DNA of 64,000 nt from Novosphingobium sp. (GCF_039595395.1 NZ_JBCNLP010000005.1:124001-188000), one strand, 5' to 3'. Positions 51,964 to 63,200 are shown, counted from the stretch's first letter. Program-made: numbers and translations. Notes: a model not told the origin generated them from the letters alone.

Positions 51964-53121
51964 ATGACCGATGTTCGTGTTGAACGGGTGGGCAGATGTT
52001 TCCAAAAATCCCTGCTGCTCTTGTCTCTCTGCGGCGCCCTTGGCGGCTGTGCTGCCTTGCCAAGCAACGGCCCGACAGCCGGCTCCATGAGCAAAGGTGC
52101 GCAAAACGCCCATATGGTTCCCTATTCGCTGGTGGACATTACGCCAGACGTGATTCACGCCAATCACCCGGTTCAAAATCTCGGCGTCTTGCAGCTTGCG
52201 GCGCTGTCCTCTGGCGGGACGCCTGCCCGTGCGGACATGATCCGCAACGGCGATACGCTGACAATCACCATTTTTGAGGTGGGCGTCTCGCTGTTTTCCG
52301 GGCAGGTTCCGGTAACAGAGGCCATCCGCACCCCCACGGCCGGGGCCCAGCAGATGCTGGTCGCGGTACGCGAGGACGGCACGGCGGACCTACCCTATCT
52401 GGGCACCGTGCATGCGGCGGGCACCTATCCAGAGCAACTGGCAGAAGAGCTGCGCCATCGGTTGCGGCGCATGTCGGAAAGCCCCCAGGTGCAGGTCAAT
52501 ATCAGCGATACGGCGCACAATGTCGTGTATGTCTCGGGGGCGGTCGCCAAGCCGGGCCGCTATCGCCTGACGGCCGCTCATGAAAAATTGCTTGATATGC
52601 TGGCTCTTGCGGGCGGCGCGGCAGACAACATCAACAATGTCGACATCAAGCTGACCCGCGGAACGCATGTCGCGCAGGCGCCGCTCAATGAAGTCTCAGC
52701 CGAGGATCTGGCCAATCTGGAAATCCAGTCTGATGACCGGATCGAGATCGTTTCCAGGAAGAACACCTACACGGTTTTTGGCGCGACAGACAAGGTCAGC
52801 CAGATTCCTTTTGAAACCCGTGACGTAACCTTGGCGGAAGCCATCGCCCGTGCGGCCGGCCCTGCCGATGCAAGGGCCAATGCACGCGGTGTTTATCTGT
52901 TCCGCATGGAAAAGGGGGAGAATGGCGGCTCGCCCCATGCCACCGTCTATCATATCAACATGCTGAAACCTGAGAGCTATTTTCTGGCACAGATGTTCGT
53001 GGTGAAAGACAGGGACGTGATCCTCTTCTCGAATTCCTCGTCCAACATCACCCAGAAAATGCTGGGCCTGCTTAGCCAGTTGTTCAGCCCTGCCCTCTCC
53101 ATTCGCTACGCGACGCAGTAA
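51964..53121 (+). CDS. kpsD: Polysaccharide export outer membrane lipoprotein (KpsD/Wza family)
   Basis: The 385-residue protein has a lipoprotein signal with lipobox LGGC at residues 26-29. It has a polysaccharide export domain (NGDTLTITIFEVGVSLFSGQ, then VREDGTADLPYLGTVHAAG) and SLBB repeats (VVYVSGAVAKPGRYRLTAAH; RIEIVSRKNTYTVFGATDK). It forms the outer membrane channel for the capsule. The start at 51964 is chosen because it gives a proper signal; a weak ribosome site makes it uncertain. The GT4 gene follows after 5 bp. Confidence 0.88.
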   Translation: MTDVRVERVGRCFQKSLLLLSLCGALGGCAALPSNGPTAGSMSKGAQNAHMVPYSLVDITPDVIHANHPVQNLGVLQLAALSSGGTPARADMIRNGDTLTITIFEVGVSLFSGQVPVTEAIRTPTAGAQQMLVAVREDGTADLPYLGTVHAAGTYPEQLAEELRHRLRRMSESPQVQVNISDTAHNVVYVSGAVAKPGRYRLTAAHEKLLDMLALAGGAADNINNVDIKLTRGTHVAQAPLNEVSAEDLANLEIQSDDRIEIVSRKNTYTVFGATDKVSQIPFETRDVTLAEAIARAAGPADARANARGVYLFRMEKGENGGSPHATVYHINMLKPESYFLAQMFVVKDRDVILFSNSSSNITQKMLGLLSQLFSPALSIRYATQ

Positions 53122-53126
53122 ACATT

Positions 53127-54434
53127 ATGCGCATTGGTATCGATGGCTACAACCTTTCAATGCCTGACGGCACGGGCATTGCCAATTACGGGGCATCGCT
53201 GGCCTCGGTGCTGCACCGGGCAGGCCATGATGTCGAAGGCATTTTCGGGCTGGATGCGGGCAATCGCGCGGAAACGCGTGAAATCCTGTTTTTTGACCGC
53301 TTTGGCCATGGGCACCGCGTGTCGTCGGGTGCCCTGGCCCGCAAGGTGGCGCTCAGCACGGCGTTGTGGCACCTGCCGCGCCGCCTTTCGCAGGTGCCGC
53401 TCACCGATGCGGTGGACAAACGCAGCTTCGGCTTCCGCCTGCCGGCCTTTTCGTCCTTGTGGACCTCGCCTTTTCTGTTTGAGATGGCCTGGGCGCGCTT
53501 CACCTATCTAGGCTTGATGACCACGGTGTCGCTGCCCAATCCGCCTGATGTGATGCACTGGACTTATCCGCTGCCCATTCGCATGGCCGGAACGCGCAAT
53601 GTCTATACCATTCATGACCTTGTCCCGCTCAAATTGCCTCAGGCCACGCTGGACAACAAGGTCTATTATCGCAACCTGATTGCAAGCTGTCTGGCGGCAG
53701 GCGACCATATCGCCACAGTGTCCGAAGCAAGCCGACGCGACATTCTGGAAATTTTTCCGGAGGCGGATCCGGCAAAAATCACCAACACCTATCAATCCAG
53801 CCCCATTCCTGATGAACTTCTCAAAAGTTCGCCAGAGGCGGATGCCGATTTTGTGCGGCACACCTTTGGCCTTGAGAACAAAGGATATTATCTCTTCTTC
53901 GGCGCGGTAGACCCCAAGAAGAACATTGGCAGGATCGTCGATGGGTATCTGTCTTCGCAAAGCAAGCTACCGCTGGTGATCGTCAGCTCGCGCGACTGGG
54001 GCATGGAACGCGAAACGCGCATGCTGGGTGGCGATGGCAGCATCTATGGCCGCAAGCTGGGCGAAAGAATCGTGCAGCTGCAATATCTGCCGCGCCCCAG
54101 CCTGTTCCGGCTGATCCGCTCCGCCAAGGCTGTGCTGTTTCCCTCGCTTTACGAGGGTTTTGGTCTGCCCGTCCTTGAAAGCATGCAATTGGGCACGCCT
54201 GCCATCACGTCCTACACGTCCTCCCTGCCCGAGGTGGCGGGTAAGGACGGCTTGTTGGTAGACCCGTACAAGACACCCGAGATCGCTGCCGCCATCCGAC
54301 GTCTGGAAACCGAGCCCAGTCTTTATGAACAGGTCCGTGATGCTGGCTTGGCCCATGCACAGATCTTTACAGACGCCAACTTTGTCGACCGCCTGCTGGG
54401 GCTTTATGCTTCCATGGGGTTGACGGCGGCTTAG
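53127..54434 (+). CDS. Glycosyltransferase family 4
   Basis: The 435-residue protein begins MRIGIDGYNLSMPDGTGIAN and has a GT-B fold: NVYTIHDLVPLKLPQATLDN in the N-domain, then YYLFFGAVDPKKNIGRIVDG and AVLFPSLYEGFGLPVLESMQ with the E-x7-E motif of retaining GT4 enzymes. It transfers a nucleotide-activated sugar, probably in capsule backbone assembly. It is the third plus-strand capsule gene. An IS630 copy begins 15 bp after its stop. Confidence 0.85.
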   Translation: MRIGIDGYNLSMPDGTGIANYGASLASVLHRAGHDVEGIFGLDAGNRAETREILFFDRFGHGHRVSSGALARKVALSTALWHLPRRLSQVPLTDAVDKRSFGFRLPAFSSLWTSPFLFEMAWARFTYLGLMTTVSLPNPPDVMHWTYPLPIRMAGTRNVYTIHDLVPLKLPQATLDNKVYYRNLIASCLAAGDHIATVSEASRRDILEIFPEADPAKITNTYQSSPIPDELLKSSPEADADFVRHTFGLENKGYYLFFGAVDPKKNIGRIVDGYLSSQSKLPLVIVSSRDWGMERETRMLGGDGSIYGRKLGERIVQLQYLPRPSLFRLIRSAKAVLFPSLYEGFGLPVLESMQLGTPAITSYTSSLPEVAGKDGLLVDPYKTPEIAAAIRRLETEPSLYEQVRDAGLAHAQIFTDANFVDRLLGLYASMGLTAA

Positions 54435-54449
54435 CAGCGGCGCTGCCCC

Positions 54450-55097
54450 TAGAGCGTTTTTCGATTGCTATGAATCGTGAGGGATTCCCTCCGGCGGCAC
54501 TTTATGATTCATGGAATGTGCTGGCGAAGGAGGCCGGTATGGATGGGGCACCCGCTCTCGATGGATTTGCGCTCGCGGCTTCTGGCGGCGATCGATGACG
54601 GATTGAGTTGCCGGGCGGCAGCGGCACGATTGGGCGTTGCGCCCTCAATGGCAATCCGATGGCATGGGCGCCGCCGCGAAACGGGGAGCTTTGCCGCCAA
54701 GCCGCAGGGCGGTGACTTGCGGTCGCGGCGGATCGAGGCGCGGGCGGCAGACATCCTGGCAATATGGGAGGCTCGCAGGGACATCTCGCTCGAGGAACTG
54801 CGGCCGGGCGACATTGTTATCATGGACAATCTGTCGAGCCATAAGCGCCCGGCGGTCCGGGATCGGATCGAAGCGGCAGGAGCGACGCTCCGCTTCCTCC
54901 CGCCCTACAATCCCGACTTCAACCCGATCGAGAAGGCATTCTCCCGCCTCAAAGCCAGGCTCCGGAAAGCAGGCGAGCGAACCGTCAGCGGTTTACGGGG
55001 TCTCATCGGCAAACTCGTCGATGTCTTCCAGCCCACCGAATGCGCTAACTACTTCAGTTCATGCGGTTACGATCCTAACTGATCGAAAAATGCTCTA
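54450..55097 (+). mobile_element. IS630-family element, 648 bp, internally deleted
   Basis: The terminal inverted repeats are TAGAGCGTTTTTCGATT (left) and TAGAGCATTTTTCGATC (right, other strand). TA at both ends is the usual IS630 target duplication. The transposase is internally deleted, so the copy is non-autonomous. It inserted between the GT4 gene and the SDR gene, with its right TA inside the SDR stop codon. The 337-bp copy at 29059-29395 is a further shortened relative in inverted orientation. Confidence 0.88.
54543..55082 (+). pseudogene. IS630 transposase, internally deleted
   Basis: The 179-residue frame joins an N-terminal HTH (LSMDLRSRLLAAIDDGLSCR, AAAARLGVAPSMAIRWHGRR) directly to the C-terminal catalytic part (IVIMDNLSSHKRPAVRDRIE, PPYNPDFNPIEKAFSRLKAR). 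IS630 transposases are usually about 340 residues. The first catalytic Asp region is missing, and only the DN and NPIE residues remain. The junction lies near EELRPGD. AGGAGG precedes the ATG at 54543. Not expected to be active. Confidence 0.8.
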
Positions 55098-55844
55098 GCG
55101 CTTCTTGACGGTAAAGCGCAAATTACCGTTGAACAGCCTGAGCAGCCCTTCCGGGATGAGCAGCGAGAACAATGCCATGGGCCACAGCGGCGCGGGGAAA
55201 CCGAAAAGCCGCGTGTTGGCCAAGGCCTGTTTCACAATGCGGCGCGCGGCGTCCTCGGGCTTGATTTCGTGGGGGCGGTTGCCCAGATGCTCGGCTTGCA
55301 TGGGCGTGGCTACATAGCCCGGGCAGCACACCGACACACCCACGCCCGTGCCGCGCAAAGCCTCGCGCAACGATAAACCATACATCACCAGCCCCGCCTT
55401 GCTGGCCGAATAGGCCGGGGCGTCCGGCAAGGGCGACAGGCCCGCCAGCGAGGAGACAAGCGCAATCTGCCCCTGCCCACGCGCCTGCATGCCGGGCAAC
55501 ACCGCATGCAGCGCCGCCACCGCCGAGGTGAGGTTGATGGCCAGCACATCGCTGGCTACCGCGCCCGTTTCCACGGTTTCGCCCTCGCGGCGGCCGTCCA
55601 GAATACCGTGGTTGGATACGTAAAGGTCCACTGCGCCAAAGCCCGCGACAAAACCCGCAAAAGCAGCCGTGTCGCGCATGTCCATGGCCGCGGTCTGCAC
55701 AACCCTGCCGCAAGCCTCAGCCACCTGAGCCAGCCGCTCCGCGTCGCGGCCCACCAGCCCCAGGCGCCACCCCTTGCGCGCCAGTTCAAGCGCCACCGCC
55801 CGGCCGATGCCGCTCGATGCACCCGTTACAATAGCGGTTTTCAC
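55095..55844 (-). CDS. Short-chain dehydrogenase/reductase next to PKS and AOS
   Basis: The 249-residue classical SDR has AIVTGASSGIGRAVALELAR (residues 4-23), NHGILDG, IALVSSLAGLSPLPDAPAYS and ASKAGLVMYG with intact S-Y-K, and CCPGYVATPM. A hydrophobic C-terminus (LWPMALFSLLIPEGLLRLF) suggests membrane association, as in 3-ketosphinganine reductases. Its start overlaps the AOS stop by 4 bp. It probably reduces the 2-amino-3-ketone made by the AOS. The stop codon TAG is formed with the terminal TA of the IS630 element. Confidence 0.82.
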   Translation of the reverse strand: MKTAIVTGASSGIGRAVALELARKGWRLGLVGRDAERLAQVAEACGRVVQTAAMDMRDTAAFAGFVAGFGAVDLYVSNHGILDGRREGETVETGAVASDVLAINLTSAVAALHAVLPGMQARGQGQIALVSSLAGLSPLPDAPAYSASKAGLVMYGLSLREALRGTGVGVSVCCPGYVATPMQAEHLGNRPHEIKPEDAARRIVKQALANTRLFGFPAPLWPMALFSLLIPEGLLRLFNGNLRFTVKKR

Positions 55845-57244
55845 TCGTCCTCTTCCAGCGCCTGCAACCGCTGAAGGATGGTGTTCTTGGCAATGCTGGC
55901 CAGCGTGACGCCCGAACGCGACAGTTGCGCCCTTTCGCCCACCAGCGTGTCGATCACGCCGTCAATCTGCGCCTGCGTATGGCCCGACGAGATGAAGAAG
56001 CGGATGCGCGCCGCCTTTTCCGGCACGCCGGGCGGCAGTACCGGCACGGTGGCATAGCCGCGCTCCAGCAACCGCTCGGACAGCATCACCGTTTGCAGAC
56101 TGTCACCCAGAATGACCGGCGTGACCGCCAGCCCCCAGCTGTCGCCCACATCCAGCCCGGCGGCGCGCGCCTTGTTCAGGAAATAGCCACCATTGGCCTG
56201 CAACAACGCCACACGCTCCGGCTCGCTCAGCATCAAGTCCAACGCCGTCAAAGACGCGACCGTTGCCGTTGCCGGAATGCCCACCGAATAGACCATGCCC
56301 GGCGCGCGATATTTCAGGAAATCGATGAGCGCGCGCGGCCCCGCGATATAGCCGCCGCAAGACACCAGCGTCTTAGAGAGCGTGCCCATCCAGATGTCCA
56401 CCTCGCGCGGGTCCACCCCGGCATGCTCGAACAATCCGCGCCCGGTCTTGCCCAGCACGCCCAGCGAATGGGCCTCGTCCACCATCAGCCAGGCCGAATG
56501 GCTGTTCTTCACCTCCACCAGACGCGCCAGATCAGGCCCGTCACCGTCCATGGAGAACAGGCCCTCGGTGACGATGAGGCAATGGCGGAACTGGCCGCGC
56601 AGCTGACCCAGCAGGCGGTCCAGCGCCTCGATGTCATTATGCGGGAAATTGACGCGATGCGCGCCGGAAAGCTGGGCGCCCACCACGATGGAATTGTGCG
56701 ACAGCGAGTCATGAATGACCAGATCGCCTTCGCCCATCATCGTGCCGATGGTGGTGACATTGGTGGCATGGCCCGAGACGAAGAGCAGCGCGTCTTCTGC
56801 CCCATAAAGGCTGGCCAGTTCGCCTTCCAGTTCGCGGTGCACGCTGCGCTCGCCAGACGTCAGCCGGCTTGCCGACACGCTGGTGCCCCATTGCGCGGCG
56901 GCCTCGGCCACGGCGGCGACAATGCGCGGATGACCGTTGAGCCCCAGATAGTCGTAAGAGGTGAAGTTGACCGCAGGCCGCCCCTCGACCACCGTTTCGG
57001 TGCCTGCCCGCGCCTCATGCAGACGGTAAAACGGCACCGGAATGCCGATCTTGCCCGCAAGGCTCTGTTGCAGGCGGATCGCCTCGAAGCCGGGCAGGTC
57101 TTCAAAGCCTGGCGCCTTCTTACGCCCGGCGCCCAGAATGCCGCCCAGCAGCCCGCTGGGCGATGCCGTCGCCTTTTTCACCCCCGCGATAAGCGCGGAC
57201 CGCATATCCCGGCTCAACCGGCGGGGAGGGGTTTCGTCAGCCAC
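55841..57244 (-). CDS. Alpha-oxoamine synthase (serine palmitoyltransferase-like), PLP-dependent
   Basis: The 467-residue fold-type I PLP enzyme has NFTSYDYLGLNGHPRIVAAV, GTSVSASRLTSGERSVHREL, DEAHSLGVLGKTGRGLFEHA and the PLP lysine in GTLSKTLVSCGGYIAG. This is the alpha-oxoamine synthase family (SPT, KBL, AONS, ALAS), which condenses an acyl thioester with an amino acid, losing CO2. An extra N-terminal 60 residues (MADETPPRRLSRDMRSALIA) may dock to the PKS. It overlaps the PKS by 8 bp and the SDR by 4 bp. Release of the polyketide from the ACP by this enzyme is the likely job. Confidence 0.88.
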   Translation of the reverse strand: MADETPPRRLSRDMRSALIAGVKKATASPSGLLGGILGAGRKKAPGFEDLPGFEAIRLQQSLAGKIGIPVPFYRLHEARAGTETVVEGRPAVNFTSYDYLGLNGHPRIVAAVAEAAAQWGTSVSASRLTSGERSVHRELEGELASLYGAEDALLFVSGHATNVTTIGTMMGEGDLVIHDSLSHNSIVVGAQLSGAHRVNFPHNDIEALDRLLGQLRGQFRHCLIVTEGLFSMDGDGPDLARLVEVKNSHSAWLMVDEAHSLGVLGKTGRGLFEHAGVDPREVDIWMGTLSKTLVSCGGYIAGPRALIDFLKYRAPGMVYSVGIPATATVASLTALDLMLSEPERVALLQANGGYFLNKARAAGLDVGDSWGLAVTPVILGDSLQTVMLSERLLERGYATVPVLPPGVPEKAARIRFFISSGHTQAQIDGVIDTLVGERAQLSRSGVTLASIAKNTILQRLQALEEDE

Positions 57245-60200
57245 GCGATGCTCCTGCCTGAACCTCGGCTTTCAAGCTTTCCTGAGTGATCTGCCCGCCG
57301 CCGTGAATGGCAATGAGCGCGCTTTCCTCGTCCGACAGGGGCGAGGCCGCCTCGCCCGAACCGCGCGCAATCACCAATACACGCTGTCCCAGCTCGCGCA
57401 AATTGCCAACCGCGCTGATGGCCATCATGGGCAGCTCGATCTTGTAACGGTTCTCGATGCCCATGCGCAGTTCCAGCGCCATCAGCGAGTCCATGCCAAG
57501 CGAGTCAATCGAGGCGTCGAGGTCCACATCGGCCACGGCCAGACGCATGATCGCCGCCGCCTCCTCGGCCAGCATGGTGGTTACCATCTTCAAAGCCTCG
57601 GCCTGGCTCAGTCCGGCGATCATCTCGGCCAGACTCTGCCCGCCGCTGTTGACCGACGACCCGCGCACCGCGAAATGCCGCGCGAAGGCGGGCGATGCCG
57701 GAACCGGCAGGGCAAACAGGGCGCCTGCCTCGGCGAAGTCCGAAATGGTCACCACCGGGTCGGTCAAACGGTCGGCCAGCGCCAACACCTTGTCTAACCG
57801 CGCCAGCGCATCGGCCGATTGCATGCCGGTGACGCCCGCAATGCGGCTAAGGCTTTCCAGCGTGTCGCCCCGCGCGGCCAGCAAGCCCACGTCCGCAATC
57901 GCGCCCCATTGCACCGCCACCGCCGGGCGCCCATCGGCCCGCCGCGCCCGCGCCAGGCCTTCCAGCCAGCCATTGGCCGCCGCGTAAGCCCCCTGCCCCG
58001 GATTGCCGATCAGCGCCGAAGCCGAGGAGAACATGACGAATTGCGCCAAGGGCTGGTCCAGCGTGGCGCGGTGCAGATTGTTCGCCCCCGTCACCTTGGG
58101 CGCCAGCACCTTGGCCAGCGTTGCCTCGTCCAGCCCGTCGAGCATGCCGTCCGACAGGGTCACCGCCGTGTGCCACACGCCGCCGATCGGCCCGTGCTTC
58201 GCGTTGATCTGCGTCACCAGCGCCTGCACCGCCGCCGCATCGGTCACGTCCAGCGCGGCCACTTCAAACACCATGCTCTGCGCGCGCAGCCGCTCGACCA
58301 CGGGCAGAACGCTCGCGTCGATGGTGCCCGCGCGGCTCGCCACCACGATCTTGTCCGCGCCCTTGCCCGCCAGCCACAGGGCCGTGGCAAGGCCAAAGCC
58401 GCGCGTGCCGCCGACAATGAGCTGCACACCCGCGCCCGGTTTGAACCGCGCGGCATGGAGCGAAGGTACGCCATCACGCTGCGGCGCGCTGACCACGATC
58501 TTGCCCACATGGCCCGCCGACTGCATCAGGCGGAAGGCTTCGGAAATCTGCCCCGCGCGGTAGGTGGTGACGGGCAGCGGCATATAGGTGCCGTCCGCGA
58601 AACCTTCGGCAATCGCCCCCAGCCCCACGCCGGTCAGCTCCGGGTCCAGCGCGAGGATCTGGTCCACGTCGACGCCGAAATAGCTCAGGTTGCGGCGGAA
58701 GGGCCGCAGCGCCAGCAGGCTGTTGGCCACATAGTCGCGCTTGCCCAGTTCGATAAACCGTCCGCGCGATTTGAGCACCTTGACCGACCCGCGCATCGCC
58801 TCGCCCGAGAGCGAGTTGAGCACCACATCGGCTCCGCCATGCAGGTCGCGCACCTCGTCGATGAAATCGAGGCTGCGGCTGTCGTAAATGTGGTCCGCGC
58901 CATACAGACGCGCCAAAGCCGCCTTGTCCGGGCTGGACACGGTGGCGATGACGCGCGCGCCAATCGCCCGCGCGATCTGGATCGCGGCCAGACCAACGCC
59001 GCCCGCGCCGCCATGGATGAGCACCGTTTCGCCCGCGCGCAGCCGCGCCAACTCCACCAGCGCGTACCATGCGGTGTAGAATGCCACTGGCAAGCCCGCC
59101 GCCGCTTCCGCCGACACGCCTTCCGGCAGGGGCACAAAGGCTTCCTGCGGGCCGATGGCGTGGCTGGCAAAGCTGTTCTGGCCAAAGCCCATGACGAGGT
59201 CGCCCAGAGCAAAGCCATGCACGCCCTCGCCCAGCGCCACCACGCGCCCGGCGCATTCCAGCCCATAGACCGCGCCCGCCAAGCCCTCGTCCAGCACGTC
59301 GTCGAACAACAGGCCCATGGCCAGCATCACGTCGCGGAAGTTCAACCCCGTGGCGATCAGCTCCACCTCGATATGGCCCGGCGGGGGCGTGTGCCGCTCC
59401 GCCTCGATCCACTGGAAGTTTTCCAGCTGGCCTGGGCGGGGGAAATGCAGCCGCATCGCCGCCATCGCCGGTTCCGCGCGCAGTGGCAGGCCTGAGAGCA
59501 ACCGCGCCGAGGTCACCCCTTGCGGCGTCAGGCTCCATTCGCGCTCGCGGCCCGGATGGTGCAGGATTTCGGTGAGACCCCGGCCCAGCGCATCGCCCGC
59601 CACATCCGCGCCGATCTCGACAAAGCGGATGTCGGTTTCGGGCATTTCGTTCATGGCCACGCGGGTCAAGGCCCGCACAGCGGCCACGCGCTCGGCGCCA
59701 TGCTCGCCTTGCGCGGCCACAGCCACCCACAAGCGCGGACGCGGTTCCACCCCGCGCAAGGCGAACATCGCCGCGCGCAAAGCTTCAACCGTGGCGCCCA
59801 TGTCGGCCACCGCGCCATCTTCCACCACCAGCAGGCGGTTGGCCGCGTCGTCAGCGGCAATGTCCCAACCGCTTGCCGCCAGTGTTTGCACGATGAGCGG
59901 CGTTTGCTGTGCCTGCCCGCCAACAGGCATGCAGCTGATCTGATCCTTGCGCTGGTCTTCCGCCTTGCGCTCGGCAATATGCACCACCAGCCCTTCGTCG
60001 AACTGGCCCAGCGTGACGATCCCGCCCAGCTCGGGCAGGTCCTTGAGCATCGGCGCCAGTGTGACGCCTTCCTCCTGCCGGGCCTCTGCCGACGCGCTGC
60101 CGCGCTGGAAGGCCACGAGCGTGTCCATGGCCGGTTGCGCCGCCAGCAACACGCCGCCCGCGCGCAGCAACCGCGCCTGCGCCGAAGCCTCCTGCGCCTG

Positions 60201-63200
60201 CATCCGCCGTTCAGCCGGAGCGCAGAGCAACAGCACATCCGCCGTGGCCGCCTGCGGCTGCGACAGGTCGATAATTTCCCATTGGCCCGCCACCGGCATG
60301 GCGCGCGACAGGCGCTCGGCCGCCAGACTGTCCACCGCTGCGATGGACAAGCGCAGGCGGCCCGCCATGGCGCCGCCCATCAGCCCGGCCGCCACAGGGT
60401 CGGTCAAAGCGGCCATCACCGCCTCGCCGTCCTGCTCGGCCACCACGACATGCAGATGGCGCGGATAATCCGCCCCGATGCGCGCGGCCAGCACCGACAG
60501 GCACGCCGTCAGGGCCTTCACCGCCGGGTCCAGACGCAGCGATGCGCTGTCATGCCGGGCCAGCGTGCGGGCGCGCGGCGGGGCCACATCCTGCCCGCGC
60601 AGCACGGCAGGCAGGTTCACCGCCGCCAGTGCCGACAGCGCCAGATCGGCAGCCGCTTCGGGGAATTCGGCTGCGCAGCTGGCAAGGATCATCGCCGCGT
60701 CAGGGTGGTCGGTCTGCGCCAGCGTCAACTGGTCGCCCATCTGCACCACATCGCCGCCGTTGATGAGGTCGAGCAACAGGTCGCCAATCCATGCGCGCTG
60801 TTCGGGCGGGCGCCCGCCCTTGAGCGCAGGCGGGTCGAGCAGAGCGGAAAGATCAAGCCGCCCGTTGCTGTCGGCCATACCGCGCAGCGCTTCCACCGCG
60901 CTGGCGCGCATATGGGCGTGCAACAGCAGCCAGCCATCGGAGGACGCCGGCAAATCGGTGGTTTCAAACCAGCCCCGGGCCAGCTGCGTCAGGGACGGGC
61001 TGGCCGTGAGCCCGGCGGGCGGAGTGGACAGGTGGTAAACGCCCTGAAGCGCGGGCTTCTCGATCTTGGCTACGGCGCGCAGCAGGGCGCGGTCAAGCCG
61101 GGCCACCGTGCGCCCCTCGCCGTCACGGAGCCACAGGGTGATCGTCTTGAGCTGCGCGGCGCTCTTTTCCACCACGATGGTGACATCGCGCACCTGCGCG
61201 CCCGGCGTCCACACGGTCAGCCGCTCGAAACGGATCGGCAGCCATGTCTTGGTCGTTTCGTCGCCTTCGGTCACGAAATCAAACAGGCCGTGGAAGGCCG
61301 CGTCCACGCTGGCCGGGTGCAGCACTTGAAGGAGCGTGTAGGCGCCCGTGCCAGCTTCGGGCACGGACAGCGTGGTTTCCACAATGTCCTCACCCTGACG
61401 GCGCAGCGTTTGCAGCAGGGCGAAAGCTGGACCGTACTCGATATCGCTGAACACCGCCTTGCGGTAGACCGAGGCCGGATCGGCATGAGCCACGGTTACC
61501 TCGGCCAGTTCGGGCGCTTCCCCGCGCAGCACGCCCGCCTTGCCGATGCGGCCGCGGGCATGCAAATGCCAGTCGTCCGCCGAAAAGCGCGGGCGGCTCC
61601 AGATTTCCACCGTGGCCGGGTCGGCGGTGAACCGGGTGGAGATTTCGCGCTGCTCTTCGGCGCCCAGCACCAGCGCTTGCAGAATGTCGAAATCCTCGAC
61701 GCACACGCCATGGTCCGGCCACAGTTCGCGCGCGACGGCCAGCGTCATTTCGGCCAGCCCCGTTGCGGGCACCACCACTTCACCGCCCACCACATGGTCG
61801 GCCAGATAGGGCACCAGATGGGCGTCGAGCACATTGCGCCACTCGGGCACGCCCTGCATCAGCCGCGCGCCGATCAGCGGATGGCGCGGCGCGATGCCAT
61901 GCACGTCCAGCGCGGCGGAGGTGGGCGCATAGGCATAGGTCTTGCGCTGCCAGGGGTAGGTGGGCAGGTCGATGCTGCGGTCCACCGGGGCGGCGGCCTG
62001 TTCCGGCTCCAGTCCGCCCGCAATGGCGCGGGTGAGGATGTCAGTGATAGGGTCGCCGCCGTGGCCCTCCCCATCGCTCAGGCTGTGCAGCGCTCGGCCG
62101 GTAAAGCCCGCACTTTCGACCGTGCCCGCCATGGCCGCGCACAGGATCATGCGTGGGCCGATTTCCAGGAATAAATTGGCGCCCCATTCCGCCGCTGTGC
62201 GGATGGCGCGCGAGAACAGCACTTCGTGGCGGATGTTCTGCCACCAATAGGCGCTGTTGAACGTCTCCCCGGCCAGCAGCCCGCCCGTGACGGTGGAGAT
62301 CATCGGCACGTTTCCGGCGGCGGGTACGATCTCGCCCAGCTCGGCAGCAAAGGCCTTCTCGATCCCGTCGAGCAGGGCCGAATGGTAGGGGTAGGCGATG
62401 TCCAGCTGGCGCCCCGCCACGCGGTTCTTGCGGGCAAAGCGCATGAAAGCGGCGATGGCGTCGTCGGGGCCCGAAATGGTGACGGAACTCGGGCCATTGT
62501 TCGCCGCAATGTCTACGCCCGCAATGCCGCTGCGGGCGATCAGCTCGGCGATGGCCGTGCGGTTGGCGGCCAGCGTGGCCATGGTACCCGCGTTGTGCAC
62601 GGCTTCCTGGCTGTGGGCGCGGGCCATGAGGATGCGCGCAGCCTGTTCCAGCGTGAGGATGCCGGCGGCATGGGCGGCGGTGATTTCGCCCACGCTGTGG
62701 CCCAACACCATGGCCGGTGTCAGTCCCTTGTCGGCCAGCGCGACGGTGATGCCCACCTGAATGGCGAAAATGAGCGGTTGCGCCCATTCGGCCAGCTCCA
62801 GTTTTTCGGCCAAGCTGTCGCTGTGCATCGCCTCGGCCAGACCCTCATGGCCCAGCGCGACAAAGGCGGCGTCGGCAGCGTCGAAAGCGGCGCGGAAGGC
62901 GGGGTTGGCGCCATAGGCATCGCGGCCCATGCCCACCCATTGCGAGCCGTTGCCGTTATAGGCAAAGCACACTTTCACCGCGCCGGACAGCGCCGTGCCG
63001 GTGGCCAGACGCGTTCCTTTCAGCTTTTGGCCTGCGGCCAGCAGTCGCAGTTGCGCGGCCATGTCGGCGCCTTCTGCCAGCGGCAGCACGGCGCGCTGGC
63101 GCATGAGCGCGCGGCCACCAGCGGCCTGGGCCAGAGCGGCGGGGCTCACGCCCTGTTCCAGTCGCTCGGCATAGGCGGCGGCCAGTTCGGCCAGCGACTC

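Noticed and set aside
29059..55097. The two IS630 copies as a composite transposon carrying the capsule locus
   Set aside because: Both copies lack a complete transposase, and no target duplication flanking the whole 26-kb segment was seen. Their inverted orientation would rather allow inversion.
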